A DNA stretch of 19,066 bases from Falsiroseomonas sp044341625 (GTDB lineage Bacteria > Pseudomonadota > Alphaproteobacteria > Acetobacterales > Acetobacteraceae). A model generated the notes under the pieces. The model was not told where the DNA came from. It did not search any database and worked only from the letters and a program-made list of their open reading frames with translations. Shown piece after piece: positions 5,920 to 12,678 of the stretch. Made by a program: the position numbers and the translations under genes. Location: assembly GCA_044341625.1 (NCBI GenBank), contig JBIIRI010000063.1:1-19066 (forward strand), written 5' to 3'. Within the stretch, counting starts at the first letter, position 1; each line of letters begins with the position of its first letter.

Positions 5920-6130
5920 GATGCGTCTCTCCTCACGGGGCTGGGCCCCAAGCAGCCGGCGGAGGCCGGCGGTTCGTCAAACTATGTGCATCGGCCAAAA
6001 CCGACGACGGCGACAGGTCCAATCGAGCAACGGCAAAGGACGGCCGGAGGCATTCCTCCAGACCGCGAGGGGGGCGACCTACACCGCCCTCGCCGCCAGA
6101 GTCAAGTTACCAAGGTCACAATCGCGTGCA
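5920..6130 (-). promoter_or_regulatory. adk–rpsM spacer: candidate alpha-block promoter and leader hairpins
   Basis: This is the largest gap in the locus (211 nt). On the minus strand CTTGACT, with TTGACT at 6100–6105, is a good alphaproteobacterial -35, but the best-spaced -10 (TAGGTC, 6076–6081, 18-nt spacer) is poor. Two short hairpins lie near rpsM: GCCGGC/GCCGGC at 5955–5970 with a 4-nt loop, and GGGGC/GCCCC at 5937–5949, just before the ribosome-binding site. In E. coli the alpha operon has its own leader bound by S4; rpsD is absent here, so any control would differ. No small gene such as rpmJ was found. Confidence 0.4.
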
Positions 6131-6802
6131 TCAGGCCCCCCTGCCGCGCCCACCGGGCGGGCCGAGCAGCGCCTGAAGCTGGCGCGTCACCTCATCCATC
6201 TCGGCCATGCCATCCACCGCCTGAAGCTTCCCCTGGGCCCCGTAGAAGGGCAGCAGCGGCGCGGTCTGGCGATGATAGGCACCGAGCCGGGCGGCGACCG
6301 TCTCGGCCTTGTCGTCGGCCCGACGCGTGAACTCCGTGCTGCCACAGGAGTCGCACACGCCTTCCTTCGCCGGCCGCTTAAAGCTGTCGTGGTAGCCCTC
6401 GCCGCACTTCGAGCAGGTGTAGCGGCCGGCGATCCGCTCAACCAGCGCGGCGTCGTCAACCTTCAGCTCGATCACGTGGTCGAGGTCCATGCCATGCTGC
6501 CGCAGCATGAGGTCCAACGCCTCGGCCTGCGGCACGGTGCGGGGGAAGCCATCCAGGATGAAGCCACCCGCGCAATCGGGCTTCCGCACCCGCAGCGCCA
6601 GCATCGCGGTGATGATCGCGTCCGGCACCAGGTCGCCGCGCTCCATGATCGCCTTGGCCTCAAGCCCAATCGGCGAGCCCGACTTTACCTCGGCGCGCAG
6701 CATATCGCCGGTCGAGATCTGCGCGATGCCGTAGCGCTCTTCGAGGCGCTTGGCCTGGGTACCCTTCCCGGCTCCGGGCGGTCCCAACAGGATCAGCCTC
6801 AT
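6131..6802 (-). CDS. adk: Adenylate kinase with zinc-type LID domain
   Basis: The 223-residue enzyme interconverts ATP + AMP and 2 ADP in the cytoplasm. The P-loop GPPGAGKGT is at 7–15, the AMP-binding STGDMLRAE at 30–38 and FILDGFPRT at 81–89. The LID is the long form with four cysteines, Cys130, Cys133, Cys150 and Cys153 (CSKC and CDSC), the usual structural zinc site. A Gly/Arg tail (about 214–223) extends past the core. The start overlaps the secY stop by 4 nt (ATGA). adk after secY is the standard alphaproteobacterial and Gram-positive order and is not related to ribosome function. Confidence 0.98.
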   Translation of the reverse strand: MRLILLGPPGAGKGTQAKRLEERYGIAQISTGDMLRAEVKSGSPIGLEAKAIMERGDLVPDAIITAMLALRVRKPDCAGGFILDGFPRTVPQAEALDLMLRQHGMDLDHVIELKVDDAALVERIAGRYTCSKCGEGYHDSFKRPAKEGVCDSCGSTEFTRRADDKAETVAARLGAYHRQTAPLLPFYGAQGKLQAVDGMAEMDEVTRQLQALLGPPGGRGRGA

Positions 6803-8166
6803 CGCCCGCGTCCCCCCGGTTGCGTGCCGCGGCCGCCGAGCCGGGCCTTCTTGATCAGCCCCTCATACTGATGGGCGAACAAGTGTGACTGCACCTGCGC
6901 CACCGTGTCCATGGTAACCGACACGATGATGAGCAACGACGTGCCGCCGAAATAGAAGGGCACCCCGTAATTCGCGATCAAAACCTCCGGCACCAGGCAG
7001 ATGAAGGCCAGGTAGATTGCCCCAACGGTCGTCAGCCGCGTCAGAACCCGGTCGAAATACTCGGCCGTCGGCTGGCCAGGGCGGATGCCCGGCACGAAGC
7101 CGCCATACTTGCGGAGATTGTCCGCCGTCTCCTGCGGGTTGAACACGACGGCCGTGTAGAAGAAGGCGAAGAACACGATGCCGACCAGGTAGAGCAGCAT
7201 GTAAAGTGGCTGCCCGTGCCCGAGCAGGTTCGCGATATCCGTTAGCAGCGACGCCTCGCCCTGGTCCGTCCGGAAGGCCGCGAAGGTGGCCGGCAGCAGC
7301 AGCAGGGAGGAAGCGAAGATCGGCGGCATGACGCCGGCCGTGTTCAGCTTCAGCGGCAGGTGCGTGTTCTCGCCGCCGAACTGGCGGTTGCCGACCTGGC
7401 GCTTCGGGTACTGCACCGGGATCCGGCGCTGCGCCCGCTCGATGAACACGACCGCGGCGATGATGCCGAGCGCCGCAAGCAGGAAGAAGATGATGAAGAA
7501 GGTGGACAGCGCACCCGTCCGCCCCAGTTCCAGCGTGCTCCCCAGGGCCGAGGGCAGGTTCGCCACGATGCCGGCGAAGATGATCAGGCTGATGCCATTG
7601 CCGACACCGCGCGCGGTGATCTGCTCGCCCAGCCACATCAGGAACATCGTCCCGCCGGTCAGCGTGATGACGCAGGAGATGCGGAAGAACCAACCGGGCT
7701 CGATCACCGCCGGCCCGAAGGCGCCGCGCAGCGCCTCAAGCCCGATCGCGATGCCGTAGGCCTGGAAGATGGCGATGAACAGCGTCAGGTAGCGCGTGTA
7801 CTGGTTGAGCTTCTTGCGCCCCGACTCGCCTTCCTTCTTCAGCTGTTCCCAGCTGGGAATGGCCGCGGTCATCAGCTGCACGATGATGCTGGCCGAGATG
7901 TAGGGCATGATGTTCAGCGCGAAGACGGTCATGCGCCCCAGCGCGCCGCCCGTGAACATGTCGAACATGCCGAGGATGCCGCCGCCCATTTGGTCGAGCA
8001 GCTCCGCCATCACCGCGGCATCGACGCCCGGCACCGGCACATAGGACCCGATCCGATAGACGATCAGCGCACCCAGCGTGAACCAGATGCGCTTCTTCAG
8101 CTCGGTGGCCTTCGCGAGCACACCGAGGTTCAGATTGGCCGCGAGTTGTTCGGCGGCGGACGCCAT
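6799..8166 (-). CDS. secY: Preprotein translocase channel subunit SecY
   Basis: This 455-residue integral membrane protein has ten predicted helices, at about 27–42, 80–103, 124–143, 161–180, 191–209, 222–242, 274–298, 321–342, 378–397 and 406–424. Diagnostic stretches include GSYVPVPGVD, the plug-region GGGILGMFDMFTGGAL (61–76), ALNIMPYISASIIVQL, and the fifth cytoplasmic loop GGFVPGIRPGQPTAEYFDRV with the SecA-contact arginine at about 362. It forms the SecYEG channel for protein export and insertion. A strong GAGGAGGG precedes the ATG at 8166. It follows rplO after a structured 111-nt gap and overlaps adk by 4 nt. Confidence 0.98.
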   Translation of the reverse strand: MASAAEQLAANLNLGVLAKATELKKRIWFTLGALIVYRIGSYVPVPGVDAAVMAELLDQMGGGILGMFDMFTGGALGRMTVFALNIMPYISASIIVQLMTAAIPSWEQLKKEGESGRKKLNQYTRYLTLFIAIFQAYGIAIGLEALRGAFGPAVIEPGWFFRISCVITLTGGTMFLMWLGEQITARGVGNGISLIIFAGIVANLPSALGSTLELGRTGALSTFFIIFFLLAALGIIAAVVFIERAQRRIPVQYPKRQVGNRQFGGENTHLPLKLNTAGVMPPIFASSLLLLPATFAAFRTDQGEASLLTDIANLLGHGQPLYMLLYLVGIVFFAFFYTAVVFNPQETADNLRKYGGFVPGIRPGQPTAEYFDRVLTRLTTVGAIYLAFICLVPEVLIANYGVPFYFGGTSLLIIVSVTMDTVAQVQSHLFAHQYEGLIKKARLGGRGTQPGGRGR

Positions 8167-8184
8167 GCGCTACCCTCCTCGCGA

Positions 8185-8219
8185 CTGCGGCGCCCCAAGC
8201 CCTGCCTGGGACGCCGCAG
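8185..8219 (-). other. Hairpin just upstream of secY
   Basis: CTGCGGCG (8185–8192) pairs with CGCCGCAG (8212–8219); after one mismatch (8193/8211), CCCA (8194–8197) pairs with TGGG (8207–8210). It ends about 18 nt before the secY ATG and about 6 nt before its ribosome-binding site, so it could limit secY translation or serve as an RNase barrier. Confidence 0.5.
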
Positions 8220-8233
8220 CGCAGCCATCCTCA

Positions 8234-8270
8234 AGTGCCGCCCGCACCGCAACGGTGCAAGGGCGACACT
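8234..8270 (-). other. Long hairpin directly after rplO
   Basis: Fifteen base pairs form in three segments: GCACCG/CGGTGC (8244–8249 with 8253–8258, 3-nt loop), CGCCC/GGGCG (8239–8243 with 8261–8265, after a 2-nt bulge) and AGTG/CACT (8234–8237 with 8267–8270, after a mismatch). In the transcript it begins 7 nt after the rplO stop. The lack of a U-tract argues against a full terminator; partial attenuation or 3'-end protection of the ribosomal-protein message is likelier. Confidence 0.55.
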
Positions 8271-8277
8271 CCATACG

Positions 8278-8778
8278 TCAGCCCTCGGCCGCCTCTGCGG
8301 CAGGCGCGGCGGGAGCCGTCACGGTGACCGTGCCGCCAGCGGCCTCGACCGCCGCGATCGCGGCAGCGGACGCGCCGGTGACCGTCAGCGTCACCGCCCG
8401 CTTGATCTCGCCCTTCGCCAGCAGGCGAACGCCGGCCAGTTTGGAAGAGGTCTTGACCACCCCCGCGGCCTTCAGCACCGCCTCATCGATCGGCGCGCCG
8501 GCGGGCAGACGGCCCTCCGCGATCGCCTGGTCGAGGACGCCGATGTTCAGCACCGCGTAGTCCTTGCGGAACGGGTTCACGAAGCCACGCTTCGGCACGC
8601 GCCGGTAGATCGGGAGCTGACCGCCCTCGAACCCGTTCAGCGTCACGCCCGTGCGCGCCTTCTGGCCCTTCACGCCGCGACCGCCGGTCTTGCCCTTGCC
8701 GGACCCGATGCCGCGACCGATGCGCTTGAACGTATTCCGCGCGCCTTCGTTGTCGCGGATCTCGTTGAGCTTGACCAT
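8278..8778 (-). CDS. rplO: 50S ribosomal protein L15
   Basis: The 166-residue L15 has the Gly/Lys-rich rRNA-threading N-terminus (KRIGRGIGSGKGKTGGRGVK, 18–37), then GFEGGQLPIYRRVPKRGF and the C-terminal globular domain with an Ala-rich tail (to 166; E. coli is 144). It is a late-assembly 50S protein contacting many 23S helices. It starts 1 nt after the rpmD stop. The following 111 nt to secY hold two hairpins. Confidence 0.98.
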   Translation of the reverse strand: MVKLNEIRDNEGARNTFKRIGRGIGSGKGKTGGRGVKGQKARTGVTLNGFEGGQLPIYRRVPKRGFVNPFRKDYAVLNIGVLDQAIAEGRLPAGAPIDEAVLKAAGVVKTSSKLAGVRLLAKGEIKRAVTLTVTGASAAAIAAVEAAGGTVTVTAPAAPAAEAAEG

Positions 8779-8779
8779 G

Positions 8780-8968
8780 TCAGCCCTCCACCTTCACCAG
8801 ATGGGCGACCTTGCGGATCATCCCACGCACGGCCGGGGTATCCTCCAGCTCGCGCGACCGGCGAATCTTGTTCAGGCCCAGACCGATCAGCGTCTCACGC
8901 TGGCCGGGCTTGCGGCCGATCGGCGACCCGGTCTGGGTCACCTTCACGGTCTTCTTGTCTTCAGCCAT
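8780..8968 (-). CDS. rpmD: 50S ribosomal protein L30
   Basis: The 62-residue protein is normal for bacterial L30: KTVKVTQTGSPIGRKPGQRE then TLIGLGLNKIRRSRELEDTP and VRGMIRKVAHLVKV. It is a small ferredoxin-like-fold rRNA-binding protein of the 50S. The ATG at 8968 lies inside the end of rpsE (8-nt overlap); the same frame is open further upstream, but that stretch is an arginine-rich shadow of rpsE and not part of L30. Confidence 0.97.
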   Translation of the reverse strand: MAEDKKTVKVTQTGSPIGRKPGQRETLIGLGLNKIRRSRELEDTPAVRGMIRKVAHLVKVEG

Positions 8969-9593
8969 TGGCCGCCTCCGCCGCCGCCTCGGCGTCCTTC
9001 TTCGGACCGAGGAGGTCGGTGACCTTCTTGCCACGGCGCGCCGCCACAGCCCGCGGGCTGGTGGTGCGGCCAAGCGCGGCGAAGGTCGCCTTCACCATGT
9101 TGTGCGGGTTCGTCGTGCCGGTGCACTTGGCAACGACGTCACCCATGCCAAGCGTCTCGAACACCGCGCGCATCGGGCCGCCGGCGATGATGCCGGTACC
9201 CGCGGGCGCGGCGCGCAGGATCACGCGGCCGGCGCCGTATTCGCCGATGATGTCGTGATGCAGAGTGCGGCCTTCCTTCATCGGCACGCGGATCATGCCG
9301 CGCTTGGCACGCTCCGTCGCCTTGCGGATCGCCTCCGGCACCTCGCGGGCCTTGCCGGCACCCCAGCCGACGCGGCCCTTCTGGTCGCCCACCACGACGA
9401 GCGCGGCGAAGCTGAAGCGACGACCGCCCTTCACCACCTTGGCGACGCGGTTGATGGTGACGAGCTTGTCCTTGAGCTCGTCGCCTTCCTGGCGCTCCTG
9501 GCGGTTTTCGTTGCCGCGATCGCGACCGCGGCCACGACGGCGATCACCGCCCTCGCCACCGCCTTCGCCGCCGCCCATCGGACCCCTTGCCAT
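8961..9593 (-). CDS. rpsE: 30S ribosomal protein S5
   Basis: The 210-residue S5 is longer than E. coli S5 (167), mainly because of a Gly/Arg/Asp-rich N-terminus (about 1–37, with GGGEGG and RRRGRGRDRG). The core follows: the double-stranded-RNA-binding domain from ELKDKLVTINRVAKVVKGGR (39–58), GDQKGRVGWGAGKAREVPEA, and the C-terminal domain with GTGIIAGGPMRAVFETLG and TTNPHNMVKATFAAL. S5 helps decoding fidelity at the mRNA entry side of the 30S. ATG at 9593 has AAGGAG 7 nt upstream; a second ATG 5 codons in is less well placed. It overlaps rpmD by 8 nt. Confidence 0.98.
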   Translation of the reverse strand: MARGPMGGGEGGGEGGDRRRGRGRDRGNENRQERQEGDELKDKLVTINRVAKVVKGGRRFSFAALVVVGDQKGRVGWGAGKAREVPEAIRKATERAKRGMIRVPMKEGRTLHHDIIGEYGAGRVILRAAPAGTGIIAGGPMRAVFETLGMGDVVAKCTGTTNPHNMVKATFAALGRTTSPRAVAARRGKKVTDLLGPKKDAEAAAEAANG

Positions 9594-9604
9594 TCCCGAA
9601 CTCC

Positions 9605-9967
9605 TTAGAACGACAGGCCGCCCTCGCGGGCAGCCTCCGCGAGCGCCTTGACGCGACCATGGTAGATGTACGGACCGCGGTCGAACACGACCGCCGTCAC
9701 GCCGGCGGCGAGAGCACGCTCCGCCACCAGCTTGCCCACCGCCGTCGCCGCGTCCTTGTCGGCGCCGGTCTTCAGGCTGTCGCGCATCGTCTTCTCGATG
9801 CTCGACGCGGCGGCGACCGTACGGCCCTGCTTGTCGTCGATCACCTGGGCGTAGATGTGCTTGCCGGACCGGAAGACCGACAGGCGCGGGCGCCCACCGG
9901 ACTTGACCTTCAGCTGGTAGCGCAGCCGCGAACGGCGGCGCTCCATCAATGCGAGCTTGTCGGCCAT
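9605..9967 (-). CDS. rplR: 50S ribosomal protein L18
   Basis: The 120-residue L18 is of standard length: basic N-terminus ERRRSRLRYQLKVKSGGRPR, then LSVFRSGKHIYAQVIDDKQG, and AALAAGVTAV-type C-terminal core ending YIYHGRVKALAEAAREGGL. With L5 and L25 it binds 5S rRNA in the central protuberance. Its start codon shares one base with the rplF stop (TAATG), a stop–restart arrangement. Confidence 0.98.
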   Translation of the reverse strand: MADKLALMERRRSRLRYQLKVKSGGRPRLSVFRSGKHIYAQVIDDKQGRTVAAASSIEKTMRDSLKTGADKDAATAVGKLVAERALAAGVTAVVFDRGPYIYHGRVKALAEAAREGGLSF

Positions 9968-10500
9968 TACTTCTTCTTACCCTCCTTCCGGAGGATCACC
10001 TCGTTGTCGTAGCGCACACCCTTGCCCTTGTAGGGCTCCGGCCCGCGATAGGCGCGAATTTCCGCCGCGACCTGGCCCACCTGGCGCTTATCCGAACCGG
10101 CCACCTTGACCGAAGTCGGCTTCTCGCAGGTGATGCTGATCCCAGCCGGGATCGGGTAGCGGATTTCGTGGCTGTAGCCGAGGTTCAGGATCAGGTCCTT
10201 CCCCTGCACCGCCGCCTTGTAGCCGGTCCCGGTGATTTCCATGGACTTGGTGAAGCCCGTGGAGACACCCGTCACCATGCTCTGGATCAGGCTGCGCGTG
10301 GTGCCCCACATCATGCGCGCATGACGATCGGCGCCGCGGGGCGCCACGGCCACCTCGGCCCCTTCGATCGTCACATCCACATGATCGGTCAGGTCGAGCT
10401 TGAGTTCCCCAAGCTTGCCCTTGGCCACCACCGTGCGGCCCTGCAGCGCCACCTGGACGCCGGAGGGCACGGGCACCGGGTATTTGCCGACGCGAGACAT
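9967..10500 (-). CDS. rplF: 50S ribosomal protein L6
   Basis: The 177-residue L6 matches the E. coli length. Two repeated L6 domains are seen: MSRVGKYPVPVPSGVQVALQ at the N-terminus and, in the second half, GYSHEIRYPIPAGISITCEK with KRQVGQVAAEIRAYRGPEPY and KGKGVRYDNEVI near the end. L6 lies near the sarcin–ricin loop and factor-binding site. The ATG at 10500 gives the family N-terminus; the longer open frame to 10566 overlaps rpsH and adds unrelated residues. Confidence 0.98.
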   Translation of the reverse strand: MSRVGKYPVPVPSGVQVALQGRTVVAKGKLGELKLDLTDHVDVTIEGAEVAVAPRGADRHARMMWGTTRSLIQSMVTGVSTGFTKSMEITGTGYKAAVQGKDLILNLGYSHEIRYPIPAGISITCEKPTSVKVAGSDKRQVGQVAAEIRAYRGPEPYKGKGVRYDNEVILRKEGKKK

Positions 10501-10513
10501 TCCCCTGCCCTCC

Positions 10514-10912
10514 TCAGAACACGCGGCAGAGGACTTCACCGCCAACATTGGCGGTGCGAGCCTCATGGTCGCTCATCACGCCCTTCGGCGTGGAGAGGAT
10601 GGAGATGCCAAGGCCCGAATAGAACTTCGGCAGCTCCGCGATCTTCGAGTAGACGCGCCGGCCAGGCTTGGAGACCCGGTGGATCTCCTTGATGGCGGGC
10701 TCGCCCTCGGAATACTTCAGCTCGATGCTGATCACCTTCACCCCGGGGCGAAGCTCCTCGGTCGAGAAGGCGCGGATGTAGCCCTCCCGCTTCAGCACAT
10801 CGAGCACGTTTTCCCGCAGCTTGGAGGCCGGGGCGACGCAACGGCTCTGCCGTGCGCCCTGGGCGTTGCGAATGCGGGTGAGCAGGTCACCCAGCGGATC
10901 GGACAGCGACAC
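10514..10912 (-). CDS. rpsH: 30S ribosomal protein S8
   Basis: The 132-residue S8 begins SLSDPLGDLLTRIRNAQGA and ends with the conserved GEVLCRVF; the C-terminal GISILSTPKGVMSDHEA is diagnostic. S8 is a primary 16S-binding protein, and in E. coli it represses the spc operon by binding mRNA at the rplE start. The start is GTG at 10912 with an excellent AAGGAGGG 6 nt upstream, formed partly from the rpsN stop codon region. No ATG fits as well. Confidence 0.98.
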   Translation of the reverse strand: MSLSDPLGDLLTRIRNAQGARQSRCVAPASKLRENVLDVLKREGYIRAFSTEELRPGVKVISIELKYSEGEPAIKEIHRVSKPGRRVYSKIAELPKFYSGLGISILSTPKGVMSDHEARTANVGGEVLCRVF

Positions 10913-10924
10913 GCGCAGCCCTCC

Positions 10925-11230
10925 TTACCAGCTCGCCTTGACCACGCCGGGAAGCTGGCCGGTGTTGGCCATCTCCCGCAGCATGTTCCGGCACAGCTTG
11001 AACTTGCGGTAATTCCCGCGGGGACGGCCGGTCACTTCGCAGCGAAGCCGGACGCGGATCTTGGCGCCGTTGCGCGGCAGCTGCGCGAGCTTCAGCGTCG
11101 CCTCGAAGCGCTCTTCGACGGGCCGGTCACGGTCCATCACCACCGCCTTGAGGGCGTTGCGCTTCGGGGCGTGCAGCTTCGAGAGCCTTGCACGACGGTT
11201 ATTCTTCTCGACTGACGAGGTCTTGGCCAT
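10925..11230 (-). CDS. rpsN: 30S ribosomal protein S14, zinc-free long form
   Basis: The 101-residue S14 begins MAKTSSVEKNNRRARLSKLH and ends NTGQLPGVVKASW. It is the long form of about 100 residues; only two cysteines occur (RCEVTGRPRG and KLCRN), so the CxxC zinc ribbon of short S14 is absent. S14 sits in the 30S head. GGAGGAA lies about 10 nt before the ATG. It is 59 nt from rplE, with a small hairpin between, and 12 nt from rpsH. Confidence 0.98.
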   Translation of the reverse strand: MAKTSSVEKNNRRARLSKLHAPKRNALKAVVMDRDRPVEERFEATLKLAQLPRNGAKIRVRLRCEVTGRPRGNYRKFKLCRNMLREMANTGQLPGVVKASW

Positions 11231-11256
11231 GTCGTCTCAATTCCTCCGGAACCTGC

Positions 11257-11271
11257 CGGGCTCGAAGCCCG
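11257..11271 (-). other. Small hairpin in the rplE–rpsN gap
   Basis: CGGGCT (11257–11262) pairs with AGCCCG (11266–11271) around a 3-nt loop, upstream of the rpsN ribosome-binding site. The gap (11231–11289) contains nothing else recognisable. Confidence 0.4.
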
Positions 11272-11289
11272 ACGGTTTTCCAAACGGGT

Positions 11290-11985
11290 TCAGCTGGCGA
11301 AGGGAAGATCGAAGGCCTTCAGGAGGGCCTTGGCTTCCTTGTCGGTCTTCGCCGTCGTGACGAACTGGATGTCCATCCCGCGGATCGTATCCACGCGATC
11401 GTAGTTGATCTCGGGGAACACGATCTGCTCCTTCATGCCCATGGCGAAGTTGCCACGGCCGTCGAAGCCACGATTTCCGGGAAGGCCGCGGAAGTCGCGA
11501 ACGCGAGGCATCGCGATCGTGACCAGGCGGTCCAGGAACTCATACATGCGCGCCTTGCGGAGCGTGACCTTGCAGCCGATCGCCTGACCCTCGCGGATCT
11601 TGAAGCCGGCGATCGCCTTCTTCGCCTTGGTCTTCACCGGCTTCTGGCCGGTGATCGCCATCAGCTCGGCCACGGCCGCGTCGAGCTTCTTCTGGTCGCC
11701 GGCGGCTTCGCCAACGCCCATGTTGACGACGATCTTCTCGAGCTTCGGCACTTCCATCGGGTTCTTGTAGCCGAACTCGTCGGACAGGCGCTTGCGCACG
11801 ACCTCGTCGTAATGCTTCCGCAGGCGCGGCAGCTCGGCCGGCGAAGCAGCCGCCGGGCCAGCCTTGACGGTGACGTTCGTCGCCGCCTGGCCGCCACGCT
11901 CGCCGCCAGCGGCAGCCTTGCCGCCCGCCGCTGCCGACTTGCCGCCGCCCTTCTTGGCGGCCGCGCCCTTCTTCGTATCGCTCAT
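11290..11985 (-). CDS. rplE: 50S ribosomal protein L5 with a basic low-complexity N-terminal extension
   Basis: The protein has 231 residues, against about 179–190 for most bacterial L5. The core starts at about residue 52 (LPRLRKHYDEVV) and contains EFGYKNPMEVPKLEKIVVNM, GQKPVKTKAKKAIAGFKIRE, RDFRGLPGNRGFDGRGNFAM and FPEINYDRVDTIRGMDIQFV. L5 binds 5S rRNA and contacts S13 in bridge B1b. Residues 1–51 are Lys/Ala/Gly-rich (MSDTKKGAAAKKGGGKSAAA and on), with very few acids. The start at 11985 overlaps the rplX stop by 4 nt (ATGA), and I found no in-frame ATG or GTG between it and the core, so the extension appears genuine. Confidence 0.97.
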   Translation of the reverse strand: MSDTKKGAAAKKGGGKSAAAGGKAAAGGERGGQAATNVTVKAGPAAASPAELPRLRKHYDEVVRKRLSDEFGYKNPMEVPKLEKIVVNMGVGEAAGDQKKLDAAVAELMAITGQKPVKTKAKKAIAGFKIREGQAIGCKVTLRKARMYEFLDRLVTIAMPRVRDFRGLPGNRGFDGRGNFAMGMKEQIVFPEINYDRVDTIRGMDIQFVTTAKTDKEAKALLKAFDLPFAS

Positions 11986-12302
11986 CGGTCGATCACCTCG
12001 CCCGAGCCCTTCGCGACCCGGACCTTCGTGCCATCCTCAAGCGTCTTGAAGCCGACGCGGGTCGGCTTGTCCGTCTTGGGATCCAGCAGCGCCAGGTTGG
12101 AAAGGTCGATGGGACCTTCCTTCTCCGTGATGCCACCCGGACGGCTCATGCCCTGCGGCTTCTCATGGCGCTTCACCATGTTCACGCCCTGCACGAAGGC
12201 ACGGCTTTCCTTCGGGACCACGCGGATAACTTCCCCGCGCTTGCCCTTGTCGCGACCGGCCAGCACCTGGACCTTGTCGCCCTTCCTGATCTTCGCGGCC
12301 AT
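11982..12302 (-). CDS. rplX: 50S ribosomal protein L24
   Basis: The 106-residue L24 has the KOW motif KGDKVQVLAGRDKGKRGEVI (7–26), then GVNMVKRHEKPQGMSRPGGI and FKTLEDGTKVRVAKGSGEVI at the end. It starts 50S assembly by binding the 5' part of 23S rRNA. It is 4 nt after rplN and overlaps rplE by 4 nt. Confidence 0.98.
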   Translation of the reverse strand: MAAKIRKGDKVQVLAGRDKGKRGEVIRVVPKESRAFVQGVNMVKRHEKPQGMSRPGGITEKEGPIDLSNLALLDPKTDKPTRVGFKTLEDGTKVRVAKGSGEVIDR

Positions 12303-12306
12303 GGCC

Positions 12307-12675
12307 TTACAGGACCTCCGGCGCCAGCGAGATGATCTTCATGAACTTCTTCGCCCGCAGCTCGCGCACGACCGGTCCGAAGATGCGCGTGCCGATCGGC
12401 TCGCCCTGCTTGTTGATGAGAACCGCGGCGTTGCCGTCGAAGCGGATCGCCGTGCCGTCGATGCGCCGCACGGGATAGGCCGTGCGGACGATGACGGCGC
12501 GATGCACCTCGCCCTTCTTCACCTTGGCGCGCGGAATGGCTTCCTTGACGGAGACCACAATCACGTCCCCGACGGACGCCGTCTTCCGCTTGGAGCCGCC
12601 CAGCACCTTGATGCACTGCACGCGGCGCGCACCGGAATTGTCGGCGACGTCGAGATTGGATTCGACCTGGATCAT
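12307..12675 (-). CDS. rplN: 50S ribosomal protein L14
   Basis: The 122-residue L14 is exactly the usual length and strongly conserved: MIQVESNLDVADNSGARRVQ, GDVIVVSVKEAIPRAKVKKG and GTRIFGPVVRELRAKKFMKI. L14 forms an inter-subunit bridge with 16S rRNA near L19. It opens the spc block 3 nt after rpsQ, with no room for a separate promoter, so S10 and spc genes are probably one transcript. Confidence 0.98.
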   Translation of the reverse strand: MIQVESNLDVADNSGARRVQCIKVLGGSKRKTASVGDVIVVSVKEAIPRAKVKKGEVHRAVIVRTAYPVRRIDGTAIRFDGNAAVLINKQGEPIGTRIFGPVVRELRAKKFMKIISLAPEVL

Positions 12676-12678
12676 GGA

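Noticed and set aside
5937..5970. Hairpins before rpsM as an adk terminator
   Set aside because: Stems are only 5–6 bp and no U-tract follows, so they do not meet the pattern of an intrinsic terminator.
8185..8270. The rplO–secY stems as a full terminator with an independent secY promoter
   Set aside because: No U-tract follows either stem and no -35/-10 pair was recognised in the 111 nt, so read-through is the simpler view.
7360..9258. A plus-strand open frame of about 630 codons opposite secY, rplO, rpmD and rpsE
   Set aside because: The opposite strand encodes universally conserved proteins in perfect frame; the antisense product is low-complexity Arg/His/Asp-rich.
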